This document shows, in pieces, positions 34,702-42,847 of a stretch of 64,000 nucleotides of DNA. The stretch is from JBDTSW01 sp963799815 (GTDB lineage Bacteria; Actinomycetota; Thermoleophilia; Solirubrobacterales; 70-9). The stretch spans positions 372,001 to 436,000 of the forward strand of contig CAWCYG010000006.1 in NCBI GenBank assembly GCA_963799815.1, written 5' to 3'. The notes beneath the pieces are model-generated. The model was not told where the DNA came from. It did not search any database and worked only from the letters and a program-made list of their open reading frames with translations. Within the stretch, counting starts at the first letter, position 1. The number at the start of each line of letters is the position of its first letter. The translations under genes were made by a program, and so were the position numbers.

Positions 34702-35370
34702 TCAGTCCTCCAGCACGAAGTCGTAGACCGCATACCCGATGGCCGCGAAAACGGCGTCGTAGAGCGCGAGGATCGCGACCCACCTGCCGACCTCGTCGAA
34801 CGACGGCCCCCCGGCCTCGAGCAGCGGCGCGGCAGCCCCAGCCGCCGCGATCATCACCGGCACCGCGAACGGGAGCAGGAGCAGCGGGACAATCAGGTCG
34901 CGGGCGCTCGAGTTGACCCCGATCGCCGAGACCAATACGCCGACGGCCGCGAGCCCGAGATCCACCAGGACTAGGACTCCGACGAGCGGCACGAGCCCTG
35001 CGGCCGAATCCCGAAACAGGAACGCGAACGCCGGCAGGGCGAGCGCCTCTAGCACCAGGAGATAGGTCACAAGCGCCACCGCCTTGGCGGCGTACAGCGA
35101 CGAGGGGTCGACCGGGGCGAGGCGGATTCCGTCGAAGCCGCCCTCCTCGCGCTCGGGGACGAAGAGCCGGTTGATCGCGAGGATCGCCGCGAACAGCACG
35201 GTCGCGAGGATCACCCCGGCAGCCAGGCTCCCCGTGAGCTCCTCGCGGTCGAGGCCGAAGCGAAAGAGGATGAACGTGGTCATCGCGAACAGGGCCATCG
35301 CCGGCACCGACTGCAGCGTGCGGAGCTCAACGCGCAGATCCTTCGCAAGGATCACCCGAAAGGCACTCAC
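34702..35370 (-). CDS. ccmB: Haem exporter permease CcmB
   Basis: A 222-residue six-TM ABC permease. The N-terminal ILAKDLRVELRT and FVPEREEGGFDGIRLAPVD are typical of CcmB, with the latter being the coupling region after TM2. It pairs with CcmA, whose stop overlaps its ATG in ATGA (35367-35370). ccmC follows after 21 bases. Confidence 0.94.
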   Translation of the reverse strand: MSAFRVILAKDLRVELRTLQSVPAMALFAMTTFILFRFGLDREELTGSLAAGVILATVLFAAILAINRLFVPEREEGGFDGIRLAPVDPSSLYAAKAVALVTYLLVLEALALPAFAFLFRDSAAGLVPLVGVLVLVDLGLAAVGVLVSAIGVNSSARDLIVPLLLLPFAVPVMIAAAGAAAPLLEAGGPSFDEVGRWVAILALYDAVFAAIGYAVYDFVLED

Positions 35371-36134
35371 GGCCTGCCTCCGAATGCGGCGCGCGCGTCG
35401 CCCGGCGATACGCCGGTCGCCTCTCCCTCGTAGGCGACCGCGCCGCCCGCGCCCAGGACCAATGCCCGATCGGATTCCGAAAGAGCCGCTTCGACATCGT
35501 GGCTCACGAGAACCCGCGTAGCGCCGCCGCCGCGGCCGATCAACGGCTCCACGAGTGCCGCTGCGTCGGGATCGAGGTGGGAGCGCGGCTCGTCGAGGAG
35601 CAGGAGCTCGGGCTCGTGCAGCACCGCCCGGCAGACGGCCCCGCGTTGCACCATGCCGGCCGAGAGGTTGCGGACGAGCTCACCAGAGCGGCGCTCGAGT
35701 CGAACTGCCGCGAGCAGCTCGCCGATCCGTTCGGGAGCTCGCTCGATCCCGTGCAGGCGGGCGTGGAACGCGAGGTTCTCGGTGAGCGTCAGATCGCGGT
35801 AGAGCAGGGGAGCGTGCCCGAGGAAGCCGATGCGACCACGCACCTTCCACGCCTCCCGAGGCAGGGCAGCACCGAGGACGGTCGCCTCGCCGGCGCCTGG
35901 GCGAAGCAACGTCGCGAGGATTCGCAGGAGCGTCGTCTTGCCGGCGCCGTTGGGGCCGAGGAGCGCCAGCGTCTCGCCGGCGGGGAGCGCCAGGGAGACG
36001 TCGCGGAGGGCGACGAGGTCGCCGTAGCGGCGTTCCAGCCCGGCAACCCGCACAGCCGGCCCCGAGGCCGCATCGCCGCCGCCGAGTGCCCGCGCGCTCT
36101 GGACAGAGGCCACCTCGCTCACTACAGTGCCCAT
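35367..36134 (-). CDS. ccmA: Haem exporter ATP-binding protein CcmA
   Basis: A 255-residue ABC ATPase. Walker A is LLGPNGAGKTTLLRIL, the Q-loop region IGFLGHAPLLYRDL, the signature NLSAGMVQR (a degenerate LSGGQ, as usual in CcmA) and Walker B LLLLDEPRSHLD, with the switch His in VLVSHD. I start at ATG 36134; GTG 36122 is an alternative. It is the first gene of the ccmABCD-hemA-hemC-cobA/hemD cluster and diverges from the cupredoxin across 23 bases, so its promoter must overlap that region. Confidence 0.93.
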   Translation of the reverse strand: MGTVVSEVASVQSARALGGGDAASGPAVRVAGLERRYGDLVALRDVSLALPAGETLALLGPNGAGKTTLLRILATLLRPGAGEATVLGAALPREAWKVRGRIGFLGHAPLLYRDLTLTENLAFHARLHGIERAPERIGELLAAVRLERRSGELVRNLSAGMVQRGAVCRAVLHEPELLLLDEPRSHLDPDAAALVEPLIGRGGGATRVLVSHDVEAALSESDRALVLGAGGAVAYEGEATGVSPGDARAAFGGRP

Positions 36135-36157
36135 TGTCTCAACGAGGGGCCGAATCC

Positions 36158-36820
36158 ATGCAAGCAGGGAAGCGGACGATCGTGATCCTGGGCCTGGCGG
36201 GGGCCGTGGCGCTCGCGATCGCCGCCAATGCCCAGGGCGGGCCCGCCCCCGTGAACGTCCTCGTCACGGACGAGGGCGGAGACAGCTTCGATCCCGAGAG
36301 CGTGAGCCAGATCGTTGGCGGGGGCGGATTGGCGTGGAACTGGGATCTCGAGAACTCTGACGAGCACAACGTCGTCCAGGACCGCAAGCTGTTCCGCTCG
36401 GGCAGTCCCGTGGTCTTCGCCGACGAGTACAGGATTGATCCCTCGGCGGGCACGTACCCCTACTACTGCGCGCTGCACGGCAGCCCGGGCGGCTCGGGGA
36501 TGTCGGGCGAGGTCCGCGTGTCTCCCGACCTTCGCATTCAGTTCGTAGACGACCATTATGAGTTCGTCCTCAAGTGGGCCACCGACTCGGGCGACACGGG
36601 CGATACCTTCGACGTCGACTACCGCAAGGGCCATGGTGATTGGAAGCACTGGAAGCGGGACACGAAGGCCACCACGGGGCGCTTCGGCCGCAACGACAGG
36701 CCGGCCCCGGCGCAGGAGGGCAAGACCTACCGTTTCCGTGTGCGCTCCCAGGGCGAGGACAACCCCAGGAGGAAGCACAGCGAGTGGTCGCCAAACGTAG
36801 CCACGGTGATCAATCGCTGA
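36158..36820 (+). CDS. Secreted cupredoxin-domain protein
   Basis: A 220-residue protein starting at ATG 36158, with a signal peptide or N-terminal anchor (about 5-25, ending near ANAQG). The plastocyanin-like domain (about 32-122) keeps a complete type 1 copper set: H70 (SDEHNVV), C104 and H107 (YYCALHG) and M115 (GMSGEV). The C-terminal domain (about 125-218) looks like fibronectin type III (YEFVLKWATDSGDTGD, TYRFRVRSQG, SEWSP). It may carry electrons outside the membrane, a role compatible with the adjacent cytochrome c maturation genes. Confidence 0.82.
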   Translation: MQAGKRTIVILGLAGAVALAIAANAQGGPAPVNVLVTDEGGDSFDPESVSQIVGGGGLAWNWDLENSDEHNVVQDRKLFRSGSPVVFADEYRIDPSAGTYPYYCALHGSPGGSGMSGEVRVSPDLRIQFVDDHYEFVLKWATDSGDTGDTFDVDYRKGHGDWKHWKRDTKATTGRFGRNDRPAPAQEGKTYRFRVRSQGEDNPRRKHSEWSPNVATVINR

Positions 36821-36826
36821 GCCTGT

Positions 36827-38395
36827 CTACTCCCCCTTGCGGAGCGTGCGGGCGCCCACCCTCGCGAGCGCCAGGCCACCGTCGCGCAGTGCCTTGATGC
36901 GCTGCCCGTTGCGCCCGTAGAGGACCTGCGCCGAGGCGCGGAGCGCCTTGCCGAGCGTCTCGTCGTATGGTTGCCACCACAGATCGCGCGTGCGGCCGGG
37001 CTCCCAGGCCACCATCTTCACCGCGGCGCACTCGTAGAGGCCGAATTTCGAGTGCGAGCGGCCGAGGCCAGAATCCTTGACGCCGCCCCACGAGCACTGG
37101 CAGGCGGCGTGCGTGAACGAGTGGTCGTTGATCCACACCATGCCCGACTCGATCCGGCGGGCCATCCGCTCGCCCTTGGCTCGGTCACGCGTCCAAACGG
37201 ACGCGCCGAGGCCGAAGTTCGAGTCGTTCGCGCGCTCGAGCGCCTCCTCCTCGGAATCGACGGTGATCACGGGAACGACCGGGCCGAAGATCTCCTCCTT
37301 CATGATCCGCATCTCGTCGGTGACGCCGCCGAGCACCGTGGGGGCGATGAAGTGGCCGGGAAAGCCGTCGACGTCGCGGGGGCCACCGACAAGCCGCTCG
37401 GCCCCTGAGGCGAGCGCGTCGTCGACCAGCTCGGTGACGAGATCGAACTGCTGCTTCGAAACCATCGGGCCCGACTCCGTATCCCAGCGGAGGGGATCCC
37501 CCACTGTGAGCTCGGCCGCCCGATCCACCACCCCCGCGAGGAACTCGTCGGCGACCTCGCGGACGACGTAGGTCCGCTCGATCCCTGAGCAGGTCTGACC
37601 GGAGTTGGCGAACCCTCCCCAGACGCAACCCGAGATCGCGTTGTCGAGGTCGGCGTCCGCGCAGACGATCTGCGGGTCCTTTCCTCCGAGCTCCAGGACC
37701 GAGCCCTTCATGTTGCGCGCGCAGAGCTCGCCCACCGACCTGCCCACCTCGATCGAGCCGGTGAAGAACACCTTGCAAATGCCGTCGCTCTCGCAGAGCG
37801 CCTGACCGATCTTGCCGCCGCCGTGGACGGCACGGACCAGCCCCTCCGGGAACCCGGCCTTGTCGAAGATCGACTGGATCCGCTCGCCCAGGAGCGGCGT
37901 CAGGCTCGCCGGCTTGAGCGCCACGCCGTTGCCCGCGGCGAGCGCGATCGCGACTTCTCCGAACGGGATCGACCAGGGGTAGTTCCAAGGGGCGATGACC
38001 GCCACCACGCCCAGCGGCTCGTAGACGAACTTCGCCTGCTTGGTCAAGAACAGCGCCTGCCGCATCGAGATCGGCTCGCTGCCGAGGATCGCCGGCGCGT
38101 TGTCCGCGAGCCAGTGCAGCGTGTCGATCGTCGGGACAACCTCCATCGTGTAGGACTCGACCAGCGGCTTGCCCTGCTCGCGCGTCAAGAGCTCGGCCAC
38201 TTCATCGATCTCGTCGAGCAGCACGTCGGCGGCGCGGCGCAGGTAGCGCGCACGATCGGGCAGCGACAGCTGCGCCCAGAACGGCTGGACCTCCGCGATC
38301 TCGGCGACGACGCCGTCCACCTGCTTCGGCTCAATCGTCTCGACCGTCCCGACCAGCTCGCCCGTTGCGGGGTTGAAGGACTCGAGCTTGCCCAT
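36827..38395 (-). CDS. Aldehyde dehydrogenase family protein
   Basis: A 522-residue NAD(P)-dependent dehydrogenase, started at ATG 38395 (MGKLESFNPATGEL). The frame opens 34 codons earlier through the intergenic repeats, which is unlikely to be coding. Motifs are APWNYPWSIP, FTGSIEVGR, the general base in LELGGKDP, and the catalytic Cys in SGQTCSGIER. EEIFGPVVPV is the late conserved region. The C-terminus carries about 50 residues beyond the core (AWEPGRTRDLWWQPYDE), as in succinate-semialdehyde-type and related dehydrogenases. The substrate is unassigned. Confidence 0.92.
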   Translation of the reverse strand: MGKLESFNPATGELVGTVETIEPKQVDGVVAEIAEVQPFWAQLSLPDRARYLRRAADVLLDEIDEVAELLTREQGKPLVESYTMEVVPTIDTLHWLADNAPAILGSEPISMRQALFLTKQAKFVYEPLGVVAVIAPWNYPWSIPFGEVAIALAAGNGVALKPASLTPLLGERIQSIFDKAGFPEGLVRAVHGGGKIGQALCESDGICKVFFTGSIEVGRSVGELCARNMKGSVLELGGKDPQIVCADADLDNAISGCVWGGFANSGQTCSGIERTYVVREVADEFLAGVVDRAAELTVGDPLRWDTESGPMVSKQQFDLVTELVDDALASGAERLVGGPRDVDGFPGHFIAPTVLGGVTDEMRIMKEEIFGPVVPVITVDSEEEALERANDSNFGLGASVWTRDRAKGERMARRIESGMVWINDHSFTHAACQCSWGGVKDSGLGRSHSKFGLYECAAVKMVAWEPGRTRDLWWQPYDETLGKALRASAQVLYGRNGQRIKALRDGGLALARVGARTLRKGE

Positions 38396-38406
38396 CAGGT
38401 GAAGTT

Positions 38407-38430
38407 TGCCGGAACATCTGTTTTCCGGCA
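38407..38430. promoter_or_regulatory. Perfect inverted repeat, candidate operator
   Basis: The sequence is TGCCGGAA, 8 bases, TTCCGGCA: an 8-bp perfect inverted repeat 12 bases upstream of the aldehyde dehydrogenase ATG and within the divergent region shared with the esterase gene. Size and position fit a dimeric repressor site. It could also fold in the dehydrogenase leader mRNA. Confidence 0.5.
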
Positions 38431-38441
38431 GCAGCACGCAA

Positions 38442-38458
38442 GGACGCCGAAGGCGTCC
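38442..38458. promoter_or_regulatory. Second inverted repeat in the same intergenic region
   Basis: A perfect 7-bp repeat GGACGCC-GAA-GGCGTCC, 11 bases from the first repeat. It may form a stable hairpin in an mRNA leader or be a second operator. No T-tract is present, so termination is less likely. Confidence 0.4.
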
Positions 38459-38495
38459 GCAAGTGATTTGATCCAAGCCGGGTAGCGTTCTGTCC

Positions 38496-39149
38496 ATGCC
38501 GCTTGACGACTTGGTCCACCGTCATCGTCCGGCTGAGGGGGAATCAGCCGGTGCGCTCGTCCTCATGCACGGCCGGGGCGTCGACGAGCACGACCTCTTC
38601 CCGCTCGTGGACCTGCTCGATCCCGAGCACCGGCTCGAGGCGTTCACCCCGCGCGCGCCACTTCGGCCTCCAGGGCACGAGGGCAACCACTGGTACATCG
38701 TGGAGCGGGTTGGTTACCCCCATCGGGAGTCGTTCGCGCTCGCCTACGAGCGGCTCGGTGAATGGCTCGACGCGCTCGCCGCCGAGACGGGCGTGCCACC
38801 CGAGCGCACCGTGCTCGGGGGCTTCTCGCAGGGCGGCGTCATGTCCTACTCCATGGGCCTGGGCCCGGGCCGCCCGCGCCCCGCCGCGATCATGGCGCTT
38901 TCGTCGTTCGTGCCCGCCGCCGAGGGGTGGACGCCAGACTTCATCAACCGTGCCGACCTCCCCGTCTACCACGCCCACGGCACCGCGGATCCCATTATTC
39001 CCGTGGAGTTCGGGCGTGCGACGCGCGACCTGCTCACGGGGCACGTGGATCTGACCTATCGCGAGCACCCTGGAGGGCACACGATCGATCCCCGCTCCTT
39101 CGAGGAGCTGCGCGACTTCGTCGCCCGGGCCACGGCGACCGCCAACTAA
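38496..39149 (+). CDS. Phospholipase/carboxylesterase-family alpha/beta hydrolase
   Basis: A 217-residue cytoplasmic serine esterase. The nucleophile elbow is LGGFSQGGVMS (Ser), the acid is Asp in HGTADPIIPV and the His is in HPGGHTID. VLMHGRGVDEHDLFPLV supplies the oxyanion region. No signal peptide. The start is ATG 38496. Substrate unknown; family members cleave short-chain acyl esters. Confidence 0.92.
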   Translation: MPLDDLVHRHRPAEGESAGALVLMHGRGVDEHDLFPLVDLLDPEHRLEAFTPRAPLRPPGHEGNHWYIVERVGYPHRESFALAYERLGEWLDALAAETGVPPERTVLGGFSQGGVMSYSMGLGPGRPRPAAIMALSSFVPAAEGWTPDFINRADLPVYHAHGTADPIIPVEFGRATRDLLTGHVDLTYREHPGGHTIDPRSFEELRDFVARATATAN

Positions 39150-39157
39150 GGCAACTT

Positions 39158-39193
39158 CTCACACTCCTCGGCAAGAGGTTGGCTCGGTGTGAG
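39158..39193. terminator. Bidirectional hairpin between convergent genes
   Basis: The outer arms are CTCACAC (39158) and GTGTGAG (39187), and an inner stem is CCTC/GAGG. The hairpin fills the 52-base gap between the esterase and rarA stops. The T-tract is weak (CTTT beyond the 3' arm on the plus strand). Confidence 0.5.
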
Positions 39194-39201
39194 TGCGTCT
39201 T

Positions 39202-40542
39202 TCAGTCGCCGCCGAACCGGCGGCGAAGCTCCTCCAGCCTGCGGCCCAGCTCCTCCTCGAAACCCCTCCCCGTCGGGCGGTAAAAGCGCGCGCCCTGGAC
39301 CTCCTCCGGTAGCAACGGCTGGTCGGCGACGCCGCCCTCCTCGTCGTGCGGATAGACGTAGCCCTGCCCGCGGCCGAGAGTCTTGGCGCCCGGGTAGTGA
39401 GCGTCTCGAAGGTAGTCCGGAGGCAGCTTCGCGCCGTGCTCGCGGATATGCGCCATGGCGGCGGAGAGACCCACCATGGAGGCATTCGATTTCGGCGCCA
39501 GCGCCAGGTAGACGGTGGCCTGAGCGAGGTTGAGCTGGCATTCGGGCAGGCCGACACGATCGACGGCCTGCCCCGCTGCGGTCGCCACGACCAGCGCATG
39601 GGGGTCCGCGTTCCCGATGTCCTCGGACGCGAAGATGACCATCCGCCGAGCGATGAAGCGCGGGTCCTCCCCACCCTCCAGCATCACGGCGAGGTAGTAG
39701 AGGGAGGCGTCGACATCAGACCCCCGCGTTGCCTTGATCCAGGCGGAGGCGTAGTCGTAGTGCTGGTCGCCCTTGCGATCGAAGCGCACCGCCTTTCGCT
39801 GGAGGGCGTCCTCGGCGCTCCCGAGGTCGACGCCATCCCCTCCCGCCCTGGCTGTCTCGACCGCCCGCTCGAGGGCGCCGAGCGCGATCCGCGCATCGCC
39901 GTCCGACCGCGTTGCCAAGAGCTCGATCGCATCGTCGGTGACCTCAGGCGGATCCGCGATCCCCCGCTCTGGGTCGGCCAGCGCCCGCTCGATCAGCTCC
40001 CTGATCTCCGCCGGCCCGAGCGGCGCCAGTTCATAGACCTGGGCGCGGCTCAAGAGAGCTGAGTTGACCTCGAAGTATGGGTTCTCGGTGGTGGCGCCGA
40101 TCAGCGTGACGAGGCCCTCCTCCACCGCGGGAAGCAGCGCGTCCTGCTGGGCCTTGTTGAATCGATGGATCTCGTCGAGGAAGAAGATGGTTGGCTGATT
40201 CGAGGCTCGGCGACGCTCATCGGCTCGTTTCAGGATCTCGCGCACCTCGGCCCGGCCCGCGTTTACGGCCGACTCCTCCTCGAAGGCACCACGGGCGGCC
40301 ACCGCCACGATCCGCGCAATCGTGGTCTTGCCCGTGCCGGGCGGGCCGTGCAGGATCGCCGAATGGGGCTCGCCTGACTCGATCGCGATCCGCAACGGGG
40401 AGTCGACGCGCAGCAGCTCCGATTGCCCCACGAGCTCGTCGAGCGAGCGGGGGCGCATGCGGACGGGGAGCGGCGCGTCGCTGGTGGGCACGCTCGTGCG
40501 CCGGCCGCGGTCCGCATCGGGGGTCTCGAAGAGTCGTTCCAC
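39202..40542 (-). CDS. rarA: Replication-associated recombination protein RarA (MgsA)
   Basis: A 446-residue AAA+ ATPase acting at stalled replication forks. The start is GTG 40542 (VERLFETPDAD); the longer frame upstream is antisense to the M20 gene. Motifs are RPRSLDELVGQ, Walker A HGPPGTGKTTIAR, Walker B IFFLDEIHRFNKAQQDALLP, sensor LIGATTENPYFEVN, and C-terminal DGDARIAL, ASEDIGNADP and YPGAKTLGRGQGYVYPHDE. A GGAGG lies 13 bases before the start, inside a palindrome shared with the divergent gene. Confidence 0.94.
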   Translation of the reverse strand: MERLFETPDADRGRRTSVPTSDAPLPVRMRPRSLDELVGQSELLRVDSPLRIAIESGEPHSAILHGPPGTGKTTIARIVAVAARGAFEEESAVNAGRAEVREILKRADERRRASNQPTIFFLDEIHRFNKAQQDALLPAVEEGLVTLIGATTENPYFEVNSALLSRAQVYELAPLGPAEIRELIERALADPERGIADPPEVTDDAIELLATRSDGDARIALGALERAVETARAGGDGVDLGSAEDALQRKAVRFDRKGDQHYDYASAWIKATRGSDVDASLYYLAVMLEGGEDPRFIARRMVIFASEDIGNADPHALVVATAAGQAVDRVGLPECQLNLAQATVYLALAPKSNASMVGLSAAMAHIREHGAKLPPDYLRDAHYPGAKTLGRGQGYVYPHDEEGGVADQPLLPEEVQGARFYRPTGRGFEEELGRRLEELRRRFGGD

Positions 40543-40555
40543 CCCTGTCAGTATT

Positions 40556-40567
40556 CCTCCATGGAGG
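40556..40567. promoter_or_regulatory. 12-bp palindrome CCTCCATGGAGG at divergent starts
   Basis: A perfect palindrome that contains the M20 ATG on the plus strand and a GGAGG on the minus strand upstream of rarA. It could be chance, or an mRNA or DNA element linking the starts of the two divergent genes. Confidence 0.3.
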
Positions 40568-41913
40568 AGGTCAGCACCACCACGGGGTCCGCGATGGGCG
40601 ATGAAGCGGTCAGCCTTCTGTGCGAGCTGATCCGTCTCGACACCTCCAACCCGCCGAACAAGGAGCTGCCGGTGCAGGAGCTCCTCGCCGAACGGCTTAC
40701 CGACGCGGGCTTCGAGTGCGAGCTGCTCGCCGCCGACGATCCGCAGCGGCCCAACCTGGTCGCCCGGCTTCGCGGGGAAGGCGAGGGGCCAACGCTCTGC
40801 CTGCTGGGGCACGCCGACACCGTTCCGGCCGAGGACGAGGCGGACTGGAGCTTCTCGCCCTGGGCCGGGGATGTGGTGGACGGCGAGGTTCGCGGGCGCG
40901 GAGCGCAGGACATGAAGGACCAGGTGGCGGCCGAGGCGGCCGCCTGCATCGCGCTGGCGCGCGACGGCTGGCGGCCAGCCGGCGAGTTGCTCTTCGTCTG
41001 CACGGCCGACGAGGAGGCCGGCGCGATCAAGGGCGCGAAGTGGCTCTGCGAGGAGCACCCCGAGAAGGTCCGAGCCGAGTTCGTCCTAAACGAGGGCGGC
41101 GGACCCTGCTTCGAGATCGATGGACGTCGCCTGTACACGCTCTGCGTCGGGGAGAAGGGGGTCTGGAGGTTCCGTCTGCGAGCGCACGGAAAGGCGGGAC
41201 ACGGGTCGGTCCCATCGCTGGGCGACAACGCGCTTCTGAAGCTGGCGCCGCTGCTCGAGCGCCTGCACCAACAGCCGCGACCGGAGCCGACCGCCGCCGG
41301 CGTCGCCTTTCTCGAGGGCGTTCTCGAGCAGGACCTCGGCGATCCCGGTCCCGATGAGATCGCCGTCGCGCTCGCCACGGTGCGTGAGCGCGAGCCGCTG
41401 CTCGCCGCCTACCTGGCGGAACCGATGCTGGGAGTGACGCTGGTCCCGACGATGGCATCCGGCTCGGTCAAGGACAACGTGATCCCGGGGAGCGCCGAGC
41501 TGCTCGTCGACTGCCGCGTCCCGCCGGGATTGGGCGAGCCCGAGGTGCGCGAGCGCGTCGAAGCGTTCTTCGGGCCGGCGCTCGACGGCGCCGAGATCGA
41601 GTTCGCCCACAACGTCACTGGTAACGAATCGCCAGCCTCAAGCCCCCTCGCTGACGAGATCACGAGGTGGGTGGCGGAGAACGACCCTGGTGCCGGCGTC
41701 GTTCCCATCGTCATGCCGGGGTTCTCCGACAGCCACTGGTGGCGCAAGGCGTTCGGCGCGGCCACCACCGTCTACGGCTTCTCGCCGCAGCGCGACATGA
41801 CCCTGTTCGAATCCGCGCCGCTGGTCCACTCCGCGGACGAGCGCATCAAGGTCTCCGATGTGGAGCTGGCCGCGCGCTTTTTCGCCGACATCTCCCGGAC
41901 CGTACTCACGTGA
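40561..41913 (+). CDS. M20-family metallopeptidase (ArgE/DapE-like)
   Basis: A 450-residue zinc deacylase or peptidase. Metal ligands are visible in CLLGHADTVP, GRGAQDMKDQ and CTADEEAGAIKG, with a C-terminal His in APLVHSADE. The dimerisation domain (about 185-300) has AHGKAGHGSVPSLGDNA. ATG 40561 lacks an upstream SD, so it is either leaderless or starts at ATG 40594 (MGDEAVSLL). The substrate is unassigned. GTGA overlap couples it to the DUF1385 gene. Confidence 0.9.
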   Translation: MEEVSTTTGSAMGDEAVSLLCELIRLDTSNPPNKELPVQELLAERLTDAGFECELLAADDPQRPNLVARLRGEGEGPTLCLLGHADTVPAEDEADWSFSPWAGDVVDGEVRGRGAQDMKDQVAAEAAACIALARDGWRPAGELLFVCTADEEAGAIKGAKWLCEEHPEKVRAEFVLNEGGGPCFEIDGRRLYTLCVGEKGVWRFRLRAHGKAGHGSVPSLGDNALLKLAPLLERLHQQPRPEPTAAGVAFLEGVLEQDLGDPGPDEIAVALATVREREPLLAAYLAEPMLGVTLVPTMASGSVKDNVIPGSAELLVDCRVPPGLGEPEVRERVEAFFGPALDGAEIEFAHNVTGNESPASSPLADEITRWVAENDPGAGVVPIVMPGFSDSHWWRKAFGAATTVYGFSPQRDMTLFESAPLVHSADERIKVSDVELAARFFADISRTVLT

Positions 41914-42815
41914 GCGAGCTGCCCGCGGGCGACGACCTGCCCGAGGCTCCGAACGGCAGATCGGCGGAGAAGCCGCTGCGCCTGGGCGGCATGGCGCTTC
42001 GCAATGGCCTGCTGATCCACGGACCGACCTCCTGGGCCGCCGCGGTGCGTACTCCCGGCGGCTCGATCGACGTGGCTTCGGGACGGAAGCCGACCTTCGC
42101 CCAGGGAAAGCTGGGCACGACGCCCGGGCTCCGGGGGCCGCTGCGCATGGCCGAGGCTCTGGCCGTGGTGCCGTTGGCCCGAATGCGGCTGCGCTCGGCG
42201 CGTCTCCCCTTCGAGGATCCGCGCGTGGTGGTAGCTGCGCTTGGGACGGCGGCTGCGAGCAGCCTGGCCCGGCGCAAGGGAGGCGAGCCGGAGTCGCCCG
42301 CGCGGGCGGCTGCTCGCGAGGCGGCGGTGGCCGCGCTGGGCATCCTGCCGGCGATGGCGGCGCTTCGCGATCGCGAGCTCGCGGCCTATCACGGCGTCGA
42401 GCACAAGGCGATCGGGGCCTACGAGAAGGGCTCGCGCGACCCGCGCGACGCTCCCAAGGAGCACGACCGCTGCGGCTCCAACCTGATCGCGCCCCTCCTG
42501 GCGTTCTCGGTGGCCGGCCAGGTCGCCGCTCAGGCGCTGGTGGAGAAGCCGGGCTCGGTCGCCAGGGCAGCGGCGGGAACGGGCGCTGTCTCCGCCGCGG
42601 TCGAGGTCTTCGGCTACGCGGACCGCAACCCCGATACCGGGCTCGGACGCGCGGTTCACGCCGTCGGCCATGAGATCCAGCGGCTGCTCTCGACCCGCGA
42701 GCCGACGGCCGAGCAGCTCGAGGTCGGGGTGGCGGCGCTGGACGCGATCCTCGATCAAGAGGCTCGGTCGGGCTCGGGACTGCAAACGGATCAGCATCCT
42801 GCCGATACGGTTTAG
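41910..42815 (+). CDS. DUF1385-family membrane protein
   Basis: A 301-residue protein starting at GTG 41910 in overlap with the M20 stop. Family landmarks are LGGMALRNGLLIHGP near the N-terminus and YHGVEHKAIGAYE with a downstream HDRCGSNL. Hydrophobic segments are at about 105-130 and 185-230. The function of the family is unknown. It lies upstream of ftsH with 32 bases between. Confidence 0.85.
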   Translation: MSELPAGDDLPEAPNGRSAEKPLRLGGMALRNGLLIHGPTSWAAAVRTPGGSIDVASGRKPTFAQGKLGTTPGLRGPLRMAEALAVVPLARMRLRSARLPFEDPRVVVAALGTAAASSLARRKGGEPESPARAAAREAAVAALGILPAMAALRDRELAAYHGVEHKAIGAYEKGSRDPRDAPKEHDRCGSNLIAPLLAFSVAGQVAAQALVEKPGSVARAAAGTGAVSAAVEVFGYADRNPDTGLGRAVHAVGHEIQRLLSTREPTAEQLEVGVAALDAILDQEARSGSGLQTDQHPADTV

Positions 42816-42847
42816 GCGGGCTGTAACCGCCTCCGGGGAATCTGCGC

